A stretch of DNA of 64,000 nucleotides from DATKPC01 sp035524275 (GCA_035524275.1 DATKPC010000078.1:10232-74231), one strand, 5' to 3'; positions 16,852 through 26,164 are shown, numbered from the stretch's first letter. The notes: generated by a model not told the origin, from the letters alone. A program made the numbers and translations.

Positions 16852-17844
16852 CTAATTCCAGTCCAGCGCGTAATCAGCCAGCATCGTGCTGCCGTCGAAC
16901 CGGAACCCGGGCTCGCGGTCTCGCGCCAGCAGCAGCGGACCGTCCAGATCGACGTAACGCGCCCACGGCGCAAGCAGGAACGCCGGCGCCATGCCCAGCG
17001 AGGTTCCCAGCATGCAGCCCACCATGATGCCCAGCCCGCGGGCGCGCGCCGCTTCCGCGACCGCGATCGCCTCCGTCAATCCACCGGTCTTGTCGAGCTT
17101 CAGGTTGATCATCCGGTAGCGGCGGGCCACGGCATCGAGCTCCGACGCGCCGTGAAAGCTCTCATCGGCGCAAAGCGGGATCGGGCTGTCGAAGTCCTCC
17201 AGGATCCCGTCGGCGCCGGCCGGCAGCGGCTGCTCGATCAACGACACGCCGGCGTCGACGCAGGCCCGCAGGTTGGCCCCGAAATTGGACCCGTTCCATG
17301 CTTCGTTGGCATCGACGATCAGCTCCGAATCCGGCGCGCCGCGGCGCACGGCCCGGATCCGCTCGTCGTCCCCGTCGCCGCCCAGCTTGATCTTCAGCAG
17401 CGGCCGGCCGGCTGCGCGCACCGCAGCCTCATGCATCGACGATGGGTCCGACAGGCTCAACGTGTAGGCCGTGACGACGGGTCGCGGCGGCGGAAGTCCG
17501 GCCAGCCGCCAGACGGGCTCGCGCGCGCGGCGGGCCTCCACGCACCACAGCGCGCAATCGAGCGCATTTCGGGCCGCGCCGGGCGCCATCGCCCGCTGGA
17601 TCGCGCGACGATCCGCGCCGTCCCGGATGAAGTCGGCCTGCTGTCTCAGTGCCGCGACGGCGCCCTCGACCGTCTCCCCGTAGCGGGCATAAGGAACGCA
17701 TTCCCCGCTGCCGCTCAAGCCGTCGCGCGCCACGCGCGCAACGACGACCACCGCCTCGGTCTTGCTGCCGCGCGAGATCGTGAACGCGCCGGCGATCGGA
17801 AATCGTTCGACCACGACGTCGATCGGGCCCGACGCCGCGGTCAT
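16852..17844 (-). CDS. dgcA: Enolase-superfamily racemase: N-acetyl-D-glutamate racemase DgcA (dipeptide epimerase-like)
   Basis: 330 residues of the enolase superfamily, muconate-lactonizing/dipeptide-epimerase subgroup. Visible: the KxK motif in LLKIKLGG, metal ligands Asp in IVDANEAW, Glu in IEQPLP and Asp in LCADESFHG, and the second-face Lys in INLKLDKTGG. On sequence alone it would be called L-Ala-D/L-Glu epimerase. The ATGA overlap with the DUF1611 gene dgcN makes the DgcN-DgcA D-glutamate catabolic pair more likely: DgcN acetylates D-Glu and DgcA racemises N-acetyl-D-Glu to the L form. Function by context, not shown here. Confidence 0.85.
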   Translation of the reverse strand: MTAASGPIDVVVERFPIAGAFTISRGSKTEAVVVVARVARDGLSGSGECVPYARYGETVEGAVAALRQQADFIRDGADRRAIQRAMAPGAARNALDCALWCVEARRAREPVWRLAGLPPPRPVVTAYTLSLSDPSSMHEAAVRAAGRPLLKIKLGGDGDDERIRAVRRGAPDSELIVDANEAWNGSNFGANLRACVDAGVSLIEQPLPAGADGILEDFDSPIPLCADESFHGASELDAVARRYRMINLKLDKTGGLTEAIAVAEAARARGLGIMVGCMLGTSLGMAPAFLLAPWARYVDLDGPLLLARDREPGFRFDGSTMLADYALDWN

Positions 17845-18881
17845 GCGGATTGCGGACGCGCCGGGCCCGCGGGGAACTCCGCAATCAGGCGATCGACGAT
17901 GTTTTCGACGCCGAAGCGTATCGGGTCCGTCGCCGGCAGGCCGTGCCCGCGCTCTGCCGCGCCGATGGCTTCACGCGCGGCGGCCTCGCCGAGCGCCATC
18001 GTATTGATGGCGATCCCGATCGGGCGAATCGCCGGATTCGTCAGGCGACCGCATCGCACCGTCAGTTCGATCACGTCGGCGATCGACGGCAGCGGATGCT
18101 TCACGCCGCGCATCGTCGTGCGCGTCGGTTCGTGGCAGACGACGAAAGCATCGGGCTGCGCGCCGTGCAGCAGGCCCAGCGTGACGCCGGCGAAAGACGG
18201 GTGGAAGAGCGATCCCTGCCCCTCGACGAGATCCCAGTGATCCGCGCCGGCCGAAGGCGACAGCCATTCGACGGCGCCGGAGATGAAATCGGCGACGACC
18301 GCATCGATCGCGACGCCGCGGCCGGATATGAAGACGCCCGTCTGCCCAGTGGCCCGGAAATCCGCATCGATGCCGCGTGCCCGCATCGCCCGCTCCAGCG
18401 CCAGCGCCAGCGTCGTGTATTTCTTGCCGACCGAGCAGTCGGTTCCGACCGTCAGCAGGCGACGCCCGCTGCGCCGTTCGCCCTTCCCGGTGGCAAAGGA
18501 CTGCTCGGTGTGACGCACGTCGTGCAGGCGGCCGCCGGCGCGCTCCGCCGCCGAGCGGATCTCGGGGATGTCGCCGAGGCGGACGTGAAGTCCGCTGGCG
18601 ACGTCCAGTCCGGCGTCCAAAGCCGCCACGACGGGCGCGAACCAGTGCGGCGGCAGGACGCCGCCCGCATTGGCGACGCCGATGACCAGCGTCCTTGCAC
18701 CGGCGGCGACTGCGGCCTCGACGCTCATTTCCGGCAGGCCGAGATCGGCCTTGCAGCCGGGCAGGCGCATCTGGCCAAGGCACCAGTCGCGACGCCAGTC
18801 GACGATGCCGTGGGCGGTCTTCGCCGCCAACTGGTCCGGCACGTCGCCGAGAAACATCAGGTAGGGACTGCGTATCTGCAC
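17841..18881 (-). CDS. dgcN: DUF1611 protein, putative D-glutamate N-acetyltransferase DgcN
   Basis: 346 residues from GTG 18879-18881, chosen because MQIRSPYLMFLGDVPDQLAAKTAHGI is the usual family start and a GGAG lies 9 bases upstream; a GTG 11 codons earlier is possible. The C-terminal half has a P-loop GTDCSVGKKYTT and later VEGQGSLFHPSFAGVTLGLLHG, both characteristic of DUF1611. The family was recently named DgcN, an N-acetyltransferase acting on D-glutamate, and is found paired with DgcA as here. It is divergent, across 270 bases, from a glutamate/aspartate-type ABC importer, which fits uptake plus breakdown of D- or L-glutamate. Confidence 0.85.
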   Translation of the reverse strand: MQIRSPYLMFLGDVPDQLAAKTAHGIVDWRRDWCLGQMRLPGCKADLGLPEMSVEAAVAAGARTLVIGVANAGGVLPPHWFAPVVAALDAGLDVASGLHVRLGDIPEIRSAAERAGGRLHDVRHTEQSFATGKGERRSGRRLLTVGTDCSVGKKYTTLALALERAMRARGIDADFRATGQTGVFISGRGVAIDAVVADFISGAVEWLSPSAGADHWDLVEGQGSLFHPSFAGVTLGLLHGAQPDAFVVCHEPTRTTMRGVKHPLPSIADVIELTVRCGRLTNPAIRPIGIAINTMALGEAAAREAIGAAERGHGLPATDPIRFGVENIVDRLIAEFPAGPARPQSA

Positions 18882-19151
18882 GGTATGGGACTCCGATCGA
18901 TGCCGCCGTCGCACCGCGATCCCGCCGCGAAGCAGGCGACGACCCCACTATCATCCGCCGCCCGCGGATGGCCGCCAATGCCGGTGTTGCTTCGCGGTGA
19001 CGGCGAACGCGCGACGTCGATCCCGTGGGGCCGCCGAGCGGGCGTGGAGTACCATCTTCGGCGAAATCGGCGCGTGGCCCGCGGGAGGCCAAGCGACGGC
19101 GCAGGCCGGCCGACGCCACGCGGTTCAACCCTTGACCAGGAGAATTCGTCG

Positions 19152-20087
19152 ATGTTTTCCAGACTTTCCGCATCGCGCAGTGGCTGCCTGCTGCTCGCGC
19201 TCGGCCTGCTCTTCGCCGCCGCGCTGCAGCGTCCGGCGACCGCCGAGGAGCTCACCGGCACGCTGAAGAAGGTCAAGGAGACCGGAACCCTGGCGATCGG
19301 CTATCGCGAGTCCTCGGTGCCGTTCTCGTACCTGGACGACCGGCAGCAGCCGATCGGCTACGCGATGGACATCTGCGCCCGCGTCGCCGATGCCGTCAAG
19401 CGCGAGCTGAAGCTCGACAAGATGGAGGTGAAGCTCGTCGCGGTCACGTCGGCGACGCGGATCCCGCTGATCGCCAACGGCACGGTCGACCTCGAGTGCG
19501 GCTCGACGACGAACAATGCGGAACGCGAGAAGCAGGTCGCGTTCACGAACTCGCATTTCCTGACGGCGAGCCGCTTCGTGTCGAAGAAATCGAACCATCT
19601 CCACAAGATCGCCGACCTCGCCGGAAAGACAGTCGTCTCGACCTCCGGAACCACGAACATCAAGCAACTGACCGAAGCCAACGCCGAACGCAAGCTGGGC
19701 ATCAACATCGTTCCGGCCAAGGATCACGCGGAGGCGTTCCTGATGGTCGAGACCGACCGCGCCGTGGCGTTCGCGATGGACGACATCCTGCTCGCCGGGC
19801 TGATTGCCAGTTCGCGCGATCCGAACGCCTACGAGATTTCCCCCGATGCGTTCTCGCTGCCGGAGCCCTACGGCATCATGCTGCGCAAGGATGACCCCGC
19901 GTTCAAGAAGCTCGTCGACGCGACGACGGCGGCACTCTACAAGAGCGCGGAAGGTCCGAAGCTCTACGACAAGTGGTTCAACTCGCCGATCCCGCCGAAG
20001 AACCTCGACCTGAAGGTGCCGATGTCGCCGCAGTTGAAGAAGGCGTTCGCGACCCCGTCGGACTCGCCGGACCCCGCCTCGTACTGA
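19152..20087 (+). CDS. gltI: Amino-acid ABC transporter substrate-binding protein (glutamate/aspartate type)
   Basis: 311 residues. A signal peptide (about 1-31, ending PATAEE) leads to a family 3 solute-binding protein: TGTLAIGYRESSVPFSYLDD, a PIGYAMDICARVADAVKREL segment, and GTVDLECGSTTNNAERE, which matches the GltI/DEBP ligand-binding loop. ATG is preceded by AGGAG. It is the first gene of gltI-J-K-L and would capture acidic amino acids, perhaps D-glutamate given the dgcN-dgcA neighbours. Frame extension upstream through the dgcN antisense is not real. Confidence 0.93.
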   Translation: MFSRLSASRSGCLLLALGLLFAAALQRPATAEELTGTLKKVKETGTLAIGYRESSVPFSYLDDRQQPIGYAMDICARVADAVKRELKLDKMEVKLVAVTSATRIPLIANGTVDLECGSTTNNAEREKQVAFTNSHFLTASRFVSKKSNHLHKIADLAGKTVVSTSGTTNIKQLTEANAERKLGINIVPAKDHAEAFLMVETDRAVAFAMDDILLAGLIASSRDPNAYEISPDAFSLPEPYGIMLRKDDPAFKKLVDATTAALYKSAEGPKLYDKWFNSPIPPKNLDLKVPMSPQLKKAFATPSDSPDPASY

Positions 20088-20121
20088 ACGCCCGCCGGTT
20101 CCGCGCCGGGGCCGAGACGCC

Positions 20122-20853
20122 GTGAACTACCACTGGAACTGGCGGATCTTCTGGGAGCTGTCGCCCGACGCGACGGGCACCTATCTCGACCTGCTTTTGT
20201 CGGGCCTGGCCTGGACGCTGGCGACGTCGGCCTGCGCCTGGATCATCGCGCTGCTGTTGGGCGCAATCGTGGGGGTCCTGCGTACGCTGCCGTCCCGCGC
20301 GCTGGCGCGCGCGAGCGGCGCGTACGTCGAGGTGTTCCGGAACGTGCCGCTTCTCGTCCAGCTGTTCCTCTGGTTCTTCGTGCTGCCGGAGCTCGTGCCG
20401 CCGCGGATGGGCTTGTGGCTGAAGCAGCTGCCGGACGCGCCGTTCTACACCGCGGTCGTCGGCCTGGGTCTCTTCATGTCGGCACGCGTCGCCGAGCAGG
20501 TGCGTGCCGGGGTCACGGCGCTGCCGCGGGGGCAGCGGATGGCGGCGACCGCGCTGGGCCTGACGACGACGCAGGCCTACCGCCACGTCCTGCTGCCGAT
20601 GGCCTTTCGCATCATCCTGCCGCCACTGACGTCGGAATTCCTCAACACGATCAAGAACAGTTCCGTCGCGCTGACGATCGGGCTGATGGAACTGACCGCG
20701 CAGGCGCGCTCGATGCAGGAGTTTTCGTTCCAGGTCTTCGAGGCTTTCACCGCCGCGACGCTGCTGTACTTGGCCGTCAACATCCTCGTCGTGTTGGCCG
20801 GCCGCCTGCTGGAACGTGCCGTCGCCGTTCCGGGCTACGTCGGCGGACGCTGA
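20122..20853 (+). CDS. gltJ: Amino-acid ABC transporter permease GltJ
   Basis: 243 residues, start GTG 20122. A polar amino-acid ABC permease (HisM/GltJ class) with five to six TM helices and the EAA loop TALGLTTTQAYRHVLLPMAFRIILPP that contacts the ATPase. N-terminal MNYHWNWRIFWE is typical of GltJ. It lies 34 bases after gltI and 4 bases before gltK. Confidence 0.93.
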   Translation: MNYHWNWRIFWELSPDATGTYLDLLLSGLAWTLATSACAWIIALLLGAIVGVLRTLPSRALARASGAYVEVFRNVPLLVQLFLWFFVLPELVPPRMGLWLKQLPDAPFYTAVVGLGLFMSARVAEQVRAGVTALPRGQRMAATALGLTTTQAYRHVLLPMAFRIILPPLTSEFLNTIKNSSVALTIGLMELTAQARSMQEFSFQVFEAFTAATLLYLAVNILVVLAGRLLERAVAVPGYVGGR

Positions 20854-20857
20854 CGCG

Positions 20858-21550
20858 ATGCTGGCGCAATTCGATTTCGACGTCATTGCGCGCTCGTGGG
20901 TCTATCTCCTTCGGGACGGCCTGACGTTCACGCTAACGCTGACGGCGCTCGCGACGCTCGGCGGCATGGTGCTGGGAACGCTGCTCGCCGTCGCGCGCCT
21001 GTCGCGCCTTCCGGTGCTGCCGCTGCTCGCCGGCGGCTACGTGAACCTGATGCGCTCCCTGCCCCTGGTCCTCGTGATCTTCTGGTTCTACTTCCTGGTT
21101 CCATTTCTCGGCCAATGGCTGACCGGGTCGGAGCGCCCGATCCAGGTCGGCGGCTTCACCTCGGCGCTGGTCACGTTCACGCTCTTCGAGGCCGCCTATT
21201 TCGCCGAGATCATGCGCGCGGGCATCCAGTCGATACCGCGCGGGCAGGTTTTCGCCGCACAGGCGCTCGGGCTTCGGAGCTCGCGGGTGCTTCGCTACGT
21301 CGTCCTGCCGCAGGCCTTCCGCAACATGCTGCCCGTGACATTGACGCAGACGATCGTGCTCTTCCAGGACACCTCGCTCGTCTACGTGCTGTCGCTCACC
21401 GACCTGCTGGGCGCGGCAAGCAAGGTCGCGCATCGCGACGGCCGGCTCGTCGAGATGTACCTGTTCGCGGCCCTCGTCTACTTCATCATTTCCTTCGCGG
21501 CATCGCGCGGCGTCCGCGTGCTGCAGCGAAGGATGGCCATCGCCGACTGA
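20858..21550 (+). CDS. gltK: Amino-acid ABC transporter permease GltK
   Basis: 230 residues from ATG 20858, 4 bases after the gltJ stop; the open frame continues further upstream inside gltJ but with no better start. MLAQFDFDVIARSWVYLLRDGLTFTLTLTALAT is a typical GltK beginning. The EAA loop is AAQALGLRSSRVLRYVVLPQAFRNMLP. It forms the membrane pore with GltJ. Confidence 0.93.
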   Translation: MLAQFDFDVIARSWVYLLRDGLTFTLTLTALATLGGMVLGTLLAVARLSRLPVLPLLAGGYVNLMRSLPLVLVIFWFYFLVPFLGQWLTGSERPIQVGGFTSALVTFTLFEAAYFAEIMRAGIQSIPRGQVFAAQALGLRSSRVLRYVVLPQAFRNMLPVTLTQTIVLFQDTSLVYVLSLTDLLGAASKVAHRDGRLVEMYLFAALVYFIISFAASRGVRVLQRRMAIAD

Positions 21551-21560
21551 GACCTGCCGG

Positions 21561-22289
21561 ATGATCGAGATCAACGCCGTGGACAAGTGGTACGGATCCG
21601 TCCAGGTCCTGAAGAACTGCACCACGACGGTCGCCAAGGGCGAAGTGGTCGTCGTCTGCGGGCCGTCGGGCTCCGGAAAATCGACGCTGATCAAGTGCGT
21701 CAACGCACTCGAACCGTTCCAGAAGGGGGAAATCGTCATCGACGGCGTGCGCCTCGGCACGCGCGGCATCGACCTGTCGCGGCTGCGCGCGCGAGTGGGC
21801 ATGGTTTTCCAGCACTTCGAGCTCTTTCCGCACCTGCGGATCGACGAGAACCTGTGCCTGGCGCAGGAAAAGGTCCTGGGACGCCGCCGCGCCGACGCGC
21901 TCGCGCGGAGCGCCGCGCTGCTGGAGCGCGTCGGGCTCGCCGCCCACGCGCGCAAGTATCCGGGCCAGTTGTCCGGCGGCCAGCAGCAGCGCGTCGCCAT
22001 CGCCCGTGCGCTGGCGATGGACCCGATCGCGATGCTCTTCGACGAGCCGACCTCGGCGCTCGATCCGGAAATGATCAACGAAGTGCTCGAAGTGATGATC
22101 GAGCTGGCGCGGGAGGGCATGACGATGATGGTCGTCACCCACGAGATGGGCTTCGCGAGGAAGGTCGCACGTCGCGTGCTCTTCATGGATGCCGGGCAGA
22201 TCGTCGAGGATGCGCCGAAGGAGCGCTTCTTCGCGCGCCCGGAGACCGAGCGCGCGCGGCAGTTCCTCTCCAGGATCCTGGACCACTGA
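21561..22289 (+). CDS. gltL: Amino-acid ABC transporter ATP-binding protein GltL
   Basis: 242 residues, the ATPase of the polar amino-acid importer. Walker A GPSGSGKST (near 34-42), signature LSGGQQQR, Walker B IAMLFDEPTSALDPEM and switch His in VVTHEMGFA. Length and start (MIEINAVDKWYGSVQVLKNC) match GltL. It follows gltK by 10 bases and ends the operon. Confidence 0.95.
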   Translation: MIEINAVDKWYGSVQVLKNCTTTVAKGEVVVVCGPSGSGKSTLIKCVNALEPFQKGEIVIDGVRLGTRGIDLSRLRARVGMVFQHFELFPHLRIDENLCLAQEKVLGRRRADALARSAALLERVGLAAHARKYPGQLSGGQQQRVAIARALAMDPIAMLFDEPTSALDPEMINEVLEVMIELAREGMTMMVVTHEMGFARKVARRVLFMDAGQIVEDAPKERFFARPETERARQFLSRILDH

Positions 22290-22331
22290 CGGCGGCCCGC
22301 CCGGCCTGCCCGCATCGACGACGGAGCATTG

Positions 22332-23438
22332 ATGACGCTGAAACGCGCCCGCTATCCGCAAGGGACGCTGGTCGTCCTGGAACACGAGTCGCGCATCCTC
22401 AAGGGCAACCCGCTCGGGGATCCGCATGTCCGCAAGGTCGGCGTCTGGCTTCCGCCGCAGTACGACGAAGGTGGCGGCAAACGCCGCTTCCCGGTCCTCT
22501 ACGATCTCGTCGGCTTCACCGGATCCGGCCTCGCTCACGCCAACTGGAAGCCCTTCGGCGACAACGTGCCGCAACGCGCGGCGCGCCTGATCCACGAGAA
22601 GCGGATGGGCCCGGCGATCATCGTCTTGCCGGACTGTTTCACGGCGCTGGGCGGCAACCAGTACGTGAATTCGTCGGCGCTCGGACGCTATGCCGACTAC
22701 CTGACCCGCGAGATCGTTCCCTTCGTCGACAGGCAGTTCCGCACGCTGGCGAGTCGCGACCATCGCGGCTGCTTCGGCAAGTCGTCCGGCGGCTACGGCG
22801 CGATCATCCACGGCATGAAATATCCGGCGACGTGGGGCGCCATCGCGGATCACTCCGGCGATTCGTACTTCGACTTCGTCTACCACCACGACTGGCCCAA
22901 CACCCTCAATGAGCTGGGCAAGTTCAAGAGGCCGAAACGCCGCGGCGGCGCCTATGACACGCGCCAGGAAACCGGCCGGGCCGGCCTCGCCGAGGGCCTG
23001 GACGACGGACGCGTCAAGCGCTTCCTGGCGCATGTCTGGAAGAAGGAAAAACTGTCCGGACCCGAAGGCCACTGCATCATGAACCTGTGCATGGCCGCCA
23101 CGTACGATCCGGATCCGCGCGCGCCACTGGGCTTCCGGCTGCCCTTCAACCTGGAGTCCGGCGAGCGGATCGAGAAGCGCTGGGCGCGCTGGCTCGAGAA
23201 CGATCCGATCCACCTGGTCGCGACGTACCGCGCCAACCTGAAATCGCTGCGCGGGATCTACATCGACTGCGGCTGGCGCGACCAGTACCACATCCATTAC
23301 GGGACGAGGATCCTCTCCAAGCGCCTCCTCGAGGCCGGCATACCGCACGCGTACGAGGAATTCGACGACGACCATAGCGACGTCGACTACCGGATGGATA
23401 CGAGCCTGCCGTTCCTTTATCGCGCGTTGAAGCCCTGA
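22332..23438 (+). CDS. Alpha/beta-hydrolase, putative esterase (Fes/esterase D-like)
   Basis: 368 residues starting at ATG 22332, which has CGGAG five bases upstream; a TTG immediately before is less likely. It belongs to the putative-esterase family (enterochelin esterase/esterase D group). The nucleophile motif is GKSSGG with Ser151 in GxSxG, preceded by LASRDHRGCFGKSSGGYGA. Late segments IYIDCGWRDQYHIHYGTRIL and EEFDDDHSDVDYRMD carry the probable acid and His. No signal peptide, so cytoplasmic. Substrate unknown. It lies 42 bases after gltL and could be in the same transcript. Confidence 0.8.
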   Translation: MTLKRARYPQGTLVVLEHESRILKGNPLGDPHVRKVGVWLPPQYDEGGGKRRFPVLYDLVGFTGSGLAHANWKPFGDNVPQRAARLIHEKRMGPAIIVLPDCFTALGGNQYVNSSALGRYADYLTREIVPFVDRQFRTLASRDHRGCFGKSSGGYGAIIHGMKYPATWGAIADHSGDSYFDFVYHHDWPNTLNELGKFKRPKRRGGAYDTRQETGRAGLAEGLDDGRVKRFLAHVWKKEKLSGPEGHCIMNLCMAATYDPDPRAPLGFRLPFNLESGERIEKRWARWLENDPIHLVATYRANLKSLRGIYIDCGWRDQYHIHYGTRILSKRLLEAGIPHAYEEFDDDHSDVDYRMDTSLPFLYRALKP

Positions 23439-23482
23439 GACCTCGTTGCAGGCCGGGTCACGAACCGCCTGCTGATCGCTGC

Positions 23483-23521
23483 CGCCGGAGGCCCTTCCCG
23501 CGAAGGTCGGCTCCTCCGGCG
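23483..23521. terminator. Hairpin between convergent genes
   Basis: CGCCGGAGG (23483-23491) pairs with CCTCCGGCG (23513-23521), and an inner CCTTC/GAAGG pair can extend the structure. It sits between the ends of the esterase (plus) and the quinohemoprotein dehydrogenase (minus). There is no T-run, so it is a possible bidirectional terminator or mRNA-end stabiliser only. Confidence 0.4.
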
Positions 23522-23563
23522 ACATGCGCGCCGCAGCGCGCCGCGCAGCCGCGTCGCGGGCGG

Positions 23564-25675
23564 CTATTTCGGCCGAATCGAGTCCGGCACGCCCTGGATG
23601 AACGCCTTCAGCTTCTCGACCTGCTCCGGCGTGAACTTGCCGGTGAAGTCCGGCATCCCGCGATCGACCATCGGTCCGTTGAAGATCGACTGGTCGAGGT
23701 GCTCGATCGCTTCGCGCTTCACGTACCCCAGGTTCACGATCGCGCCGCCCTTGTCGACGCCGGGGACGCCGTGGCAGAACACGCAATTGCTGACGTACAG
23801 CGCCGTGCCGTCGGGGACGTCCTTCGGGTCGTATTTCACGCCGGATAGCAAGGGCTCAAGCGCGTAGGGCTTGAATTCCGGCATCGTGGCATGGCCGCCG
23901 ACGACGAACGTGAAGACGCGGCCCGGATCCCGATACTCGGTGTGGCGCGTCGACAGCCCGTAGACGCCGCCCCAGCCGACCGCGACGGAGACGTACTGCT
24001 TGCCGTCGAGTTCGTAGGTGACCGGCGGCGCAATCACGCCGCCGCCGACGGCGACGTCCCACAACTTGCGCCCACTCGTCGCGTCATACGCCTTGAGATA
24101 GCCGTCCGCGGTCCCCTGGAAGACGAGGCCGCCGGCGGTGACGAGCGTGCCGCCATTCCATGGCGCGCCCAGGTCGACCTTCCAGGATTCCTTCTGCCGC
24201 ACCGGATCCCAGGCCACGAGTTCGCCGTGAGCCTTGCTTTTCGGCGGAACCGGATTGACCTGCATCGCCGTATTCCATCCGTTGCCGCCATTGGGCTGCA
24301 TCGGCCCCCCGTTGCGGTACGTGTCCTGCCCACCCCAGTTCTCGTCGGCCACCAGTTCCAGCGGCACGTGCTGCGTCGGGATGTAGGCCAGGCCCGTCGA
24401 CGGGCTATACGACATCGCCTGCCAGTTGTGACCGCCGAACGGCCCCGGGATCGCGTCGAAAGGCTTGTCGGGCGACACGCCATCGCGCGAGAGAATGGGG
24501 CGGCCGTTGGGGTCGATCGCGGCGGCCCACGTCTGCTCGGTGTAGTTGCGCGCGGAGATGAACTGCCCGGTGCGCCGGTCCAGGACGTAGAAGAAGCCGT
24601 TCTTCGGCGCGTGCAGGATCACCTTTCGTTTCTGGCCATCGAGCTTCACGTCGGCCAGGATCAGGTCCATCGTCGAATCGAGGTCCGAGGCGTCGCTGGG
24701 ACTTTCCTGGTAATGCCACGCGTACTTGCCGGTGTCGACGTGGAGCGCGACGATCGACGAGGTGTACAGCGCGTCGCCGAACGTGCCGCGCTTCGAACGC
24801 GACCAGGGTCCTGGTTGGCCGGTGCCGAAGTAGACGAGATTCAACTCCGGGTCGATCGCCATCGTGTTCCATACGTTGCCGCCGCCGCCGTTGGCCCAGT
24901 ACTTCGAGGCGGGATCCCACGTCTGCGCGGCCACGGCCTGCGATTCGTCTTCGAACGGCTTCGACGGATCGCCCGGCGTGACGAACCAGCGCCACGCCTG
25001 CGCGCCCGACTGCGCGTCGTACGCCGTGACATAGCCGCGCGTGCCGTATTCGCCGCCGCCATTGCCGATGATGACCTTGTCGTGGACGACGTAGGGTGCG
25101 GAGGTGATCGTGACGTCGCGCGCCGCATCCGACCGCGTGTCCACCTCCCAGAGCCGGGCGCCGGTCGCGGCATCGAGCGCGATCAGGTGCGCATCGAGCG
25201 TGCCAACATAGACCTTGCCCTTGTAGACGGCGACGCCCCGGTTGACGACGTCGCAACAGGCCTTCCAGCCGACCGTGCGCGGCGTCTTCGGGTCGAACGT
25301 CCAGAGCGCCTTGCCGCTTCGGGCGTCGATCGCATGCACGACGGCCCACGGGCCCGTGACGTACATGACGCCGCCGACGACGATCGGCGTCGCCTCGACG
25401 CCCCGCGACGAACCGAGGTCATAGGACCAGGCCAGCCCCAGCTTGCCGACATTGCCGCCGTTGATCCTTGCGAGCCGGCTGAATCGCGTGCCCGCGTAGT
25501 CCAGCCCGTTGCTGGGCCACTGCGTGCCCGTTCTCGCGTTGTCCGCGATCCGGGCGTCGTCGACATCGGCCGGTCCGCGCGCCGCGGCCGCGAAACCGGT
25601 CGCGAGCGCCATGCCGATGAATGCCGCCGCACGCGCCCACGATCGCGGGGCACGCGTCTTTGCTGTCTTCGTCAT
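23564..25675 (-). CDS. PQQ-dependent alcohol dehydrogenase with C-terminal cytochrome c (quinohemoprotein)
   Basis: 703 residues from ATG 25673-25675, with GGAGG five bases upstream. Order: signal peptide (about 1-33), an eight-bladed PQQ propeller and a cytochrome c domain. The vicinal cysteines Cys140-Cys141 (GWKACCDVVNRG) that stack on PQQ are present, and DAATGARLWEV-type tryptophan docking motifs recur. Haem c is bound at CVFCH (631-635), with Met674 (RGMPDF) as likely axial ligand. This is the type II quinohemoprotein alcohol dehydrogenase plan: periplasmic oxidation of an alcohol with electrons passed internally to haem c. The substrate cannot be read. It is divergent from a diheme cytochrome. 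Confidence 0.93.
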   Translation of the reverse strand: MTKTAKTRAPRSWARAAAFIGMALATGFAAAARGPADVDDARIADNARTGTQWPSNGLDYAGTRFSRLARINGGNVGKLGLAWSYDLGSSRGVEATPIVVGGVMYVTGPWAVVHAIDARSGKALWTFDPKTPRTVGWKACCDVVNRGVAVYKGKVYVGTLDAHLIALDAATGARLWEVDTRSDAARDVTITSAPYVVHDKVIIGNGGGEYGTRGYVTAYDAQSGAQAWRWFVTPGDPSKPFEDESQAVAAQTWDPASKYWANGGGGNVWNTMAIDPELNLVYFGTGQPGPWSRSKRGTFGDALYTSSIVALHVDTGKYAWHYQESPSDASDLDSTMDLILADVKLDGQKRKVILHAPKNGFFYVLDRRTGQFISARNYTEQTWAAAIDPNGRPILSRDGVSPDKPFDAIPGPFGGHNWQAMSYSPSTGLAYIPTQHVPLELVADENWGGQDTYRNGGPMQPNGGNGWNTAMQVNPVPPKSKAHGELVAWDPVRQKESWKVDLGAPWNGGTLVTAGGLVFQGTADGYLKAYDATSGRKLWDVAVGGGVIAPPVTYELDGKQYVSVAVGWGGVYGLSTRHTEYRDPGRVFTFVVGGHATMPEFKPYALEPLLSGVKYDPKDVPDGTALYVSNCVFCHGVPGVDKGGAIVNLGYVKREAIEHLDQSIFNGPMVDRGMPDFTGKFTPEQVEKLKAFIQGVPDSIRPK

Positions 25676-26164
25676 CCTTGCCTCCTTGCGGCCCCTGCGG
25701 CATGCACGGATCGGCTGCCGGGGCATTTTTGTCTTTGGTCTTAACGCCCTGCACTTGGCTTGATGGTGCCGAACCTCCTTTCAGGATCGTCGAACCCGCG
25801 GACTTCGGAAAAAGAAGAAAAATAATACACGTAGCGCCATAAGAAAGAGCAATCCCGCGCTGCAAAATCTTCCGCCGAGCACTTTATTGCGTCTCGGCGC
25901 GCCCTCTACGAATCATCCGAATGGATTACCGCTCGTCTTGCGCGGCTTCGCGTTCGTCTGCAAACCGGGATGCCACCATTCAATAGGTACGCATATTAGG
26001 TACAGTTAAATTGAATGTAATTAGTTTGTAGCGCATCAACGTCGACAAGGGTCTCGCAGCCAACTTGCCGTCAATGGATTTCAAAGCCCAACAAAACTGA
26101 TCTTTCGCGCGCAAAAAATCGTTTTTCCGCGCAATTCCGGCAACACGCCCGGTAGGAGGCCGCA
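25676..26164. promoter_or_regulatory. AT-rich divergent control region between quinohemoprotein dehydrogenase and diheme cytochrome
   Basis: 489 bases, far richer in A/T than the flanks, between two divergent starts. It holds a direct repeat TAGGTAC at 25984-25990 and 25997-26003 (13-base period) and an inverted repeat at 26107-26132 (GCGCGCAAAAA / TTTTTCCGCGC, one mismatch, 4-base centre). Both genes have unusually good ribosome-binding sites. The layout suggests co-regulated divergent promoters; no sigma-54 or clear sigma-70 match was found by eye. Confidence 0.55.
26107..26132. repeat. Inverted repeat upstream of diheme cytochrome
   Basis: GCGCGCAAAAA and TTTTTCCGCGC flank ATCG with a single mismatch. 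It lies 33 bases before the GTG start. It could be an operator or, if transcribed, a leader hairpin with a short A/T stem. Confidence 0.45.

Noticed and set aside
17850..19151. In-frame extension of gltI far upstream through the dgcN antisense
   Set aside because: It would make a non-homologous leader, and the signal peptide and ribosome-binding site fix the start at 19152.
23891..25744. Long plus-strand frame opposite the quinohemoprotein dehydrogenase
   Set aside because: Antisense to a gene with PQQ and haem motifs; no protein features of its own.
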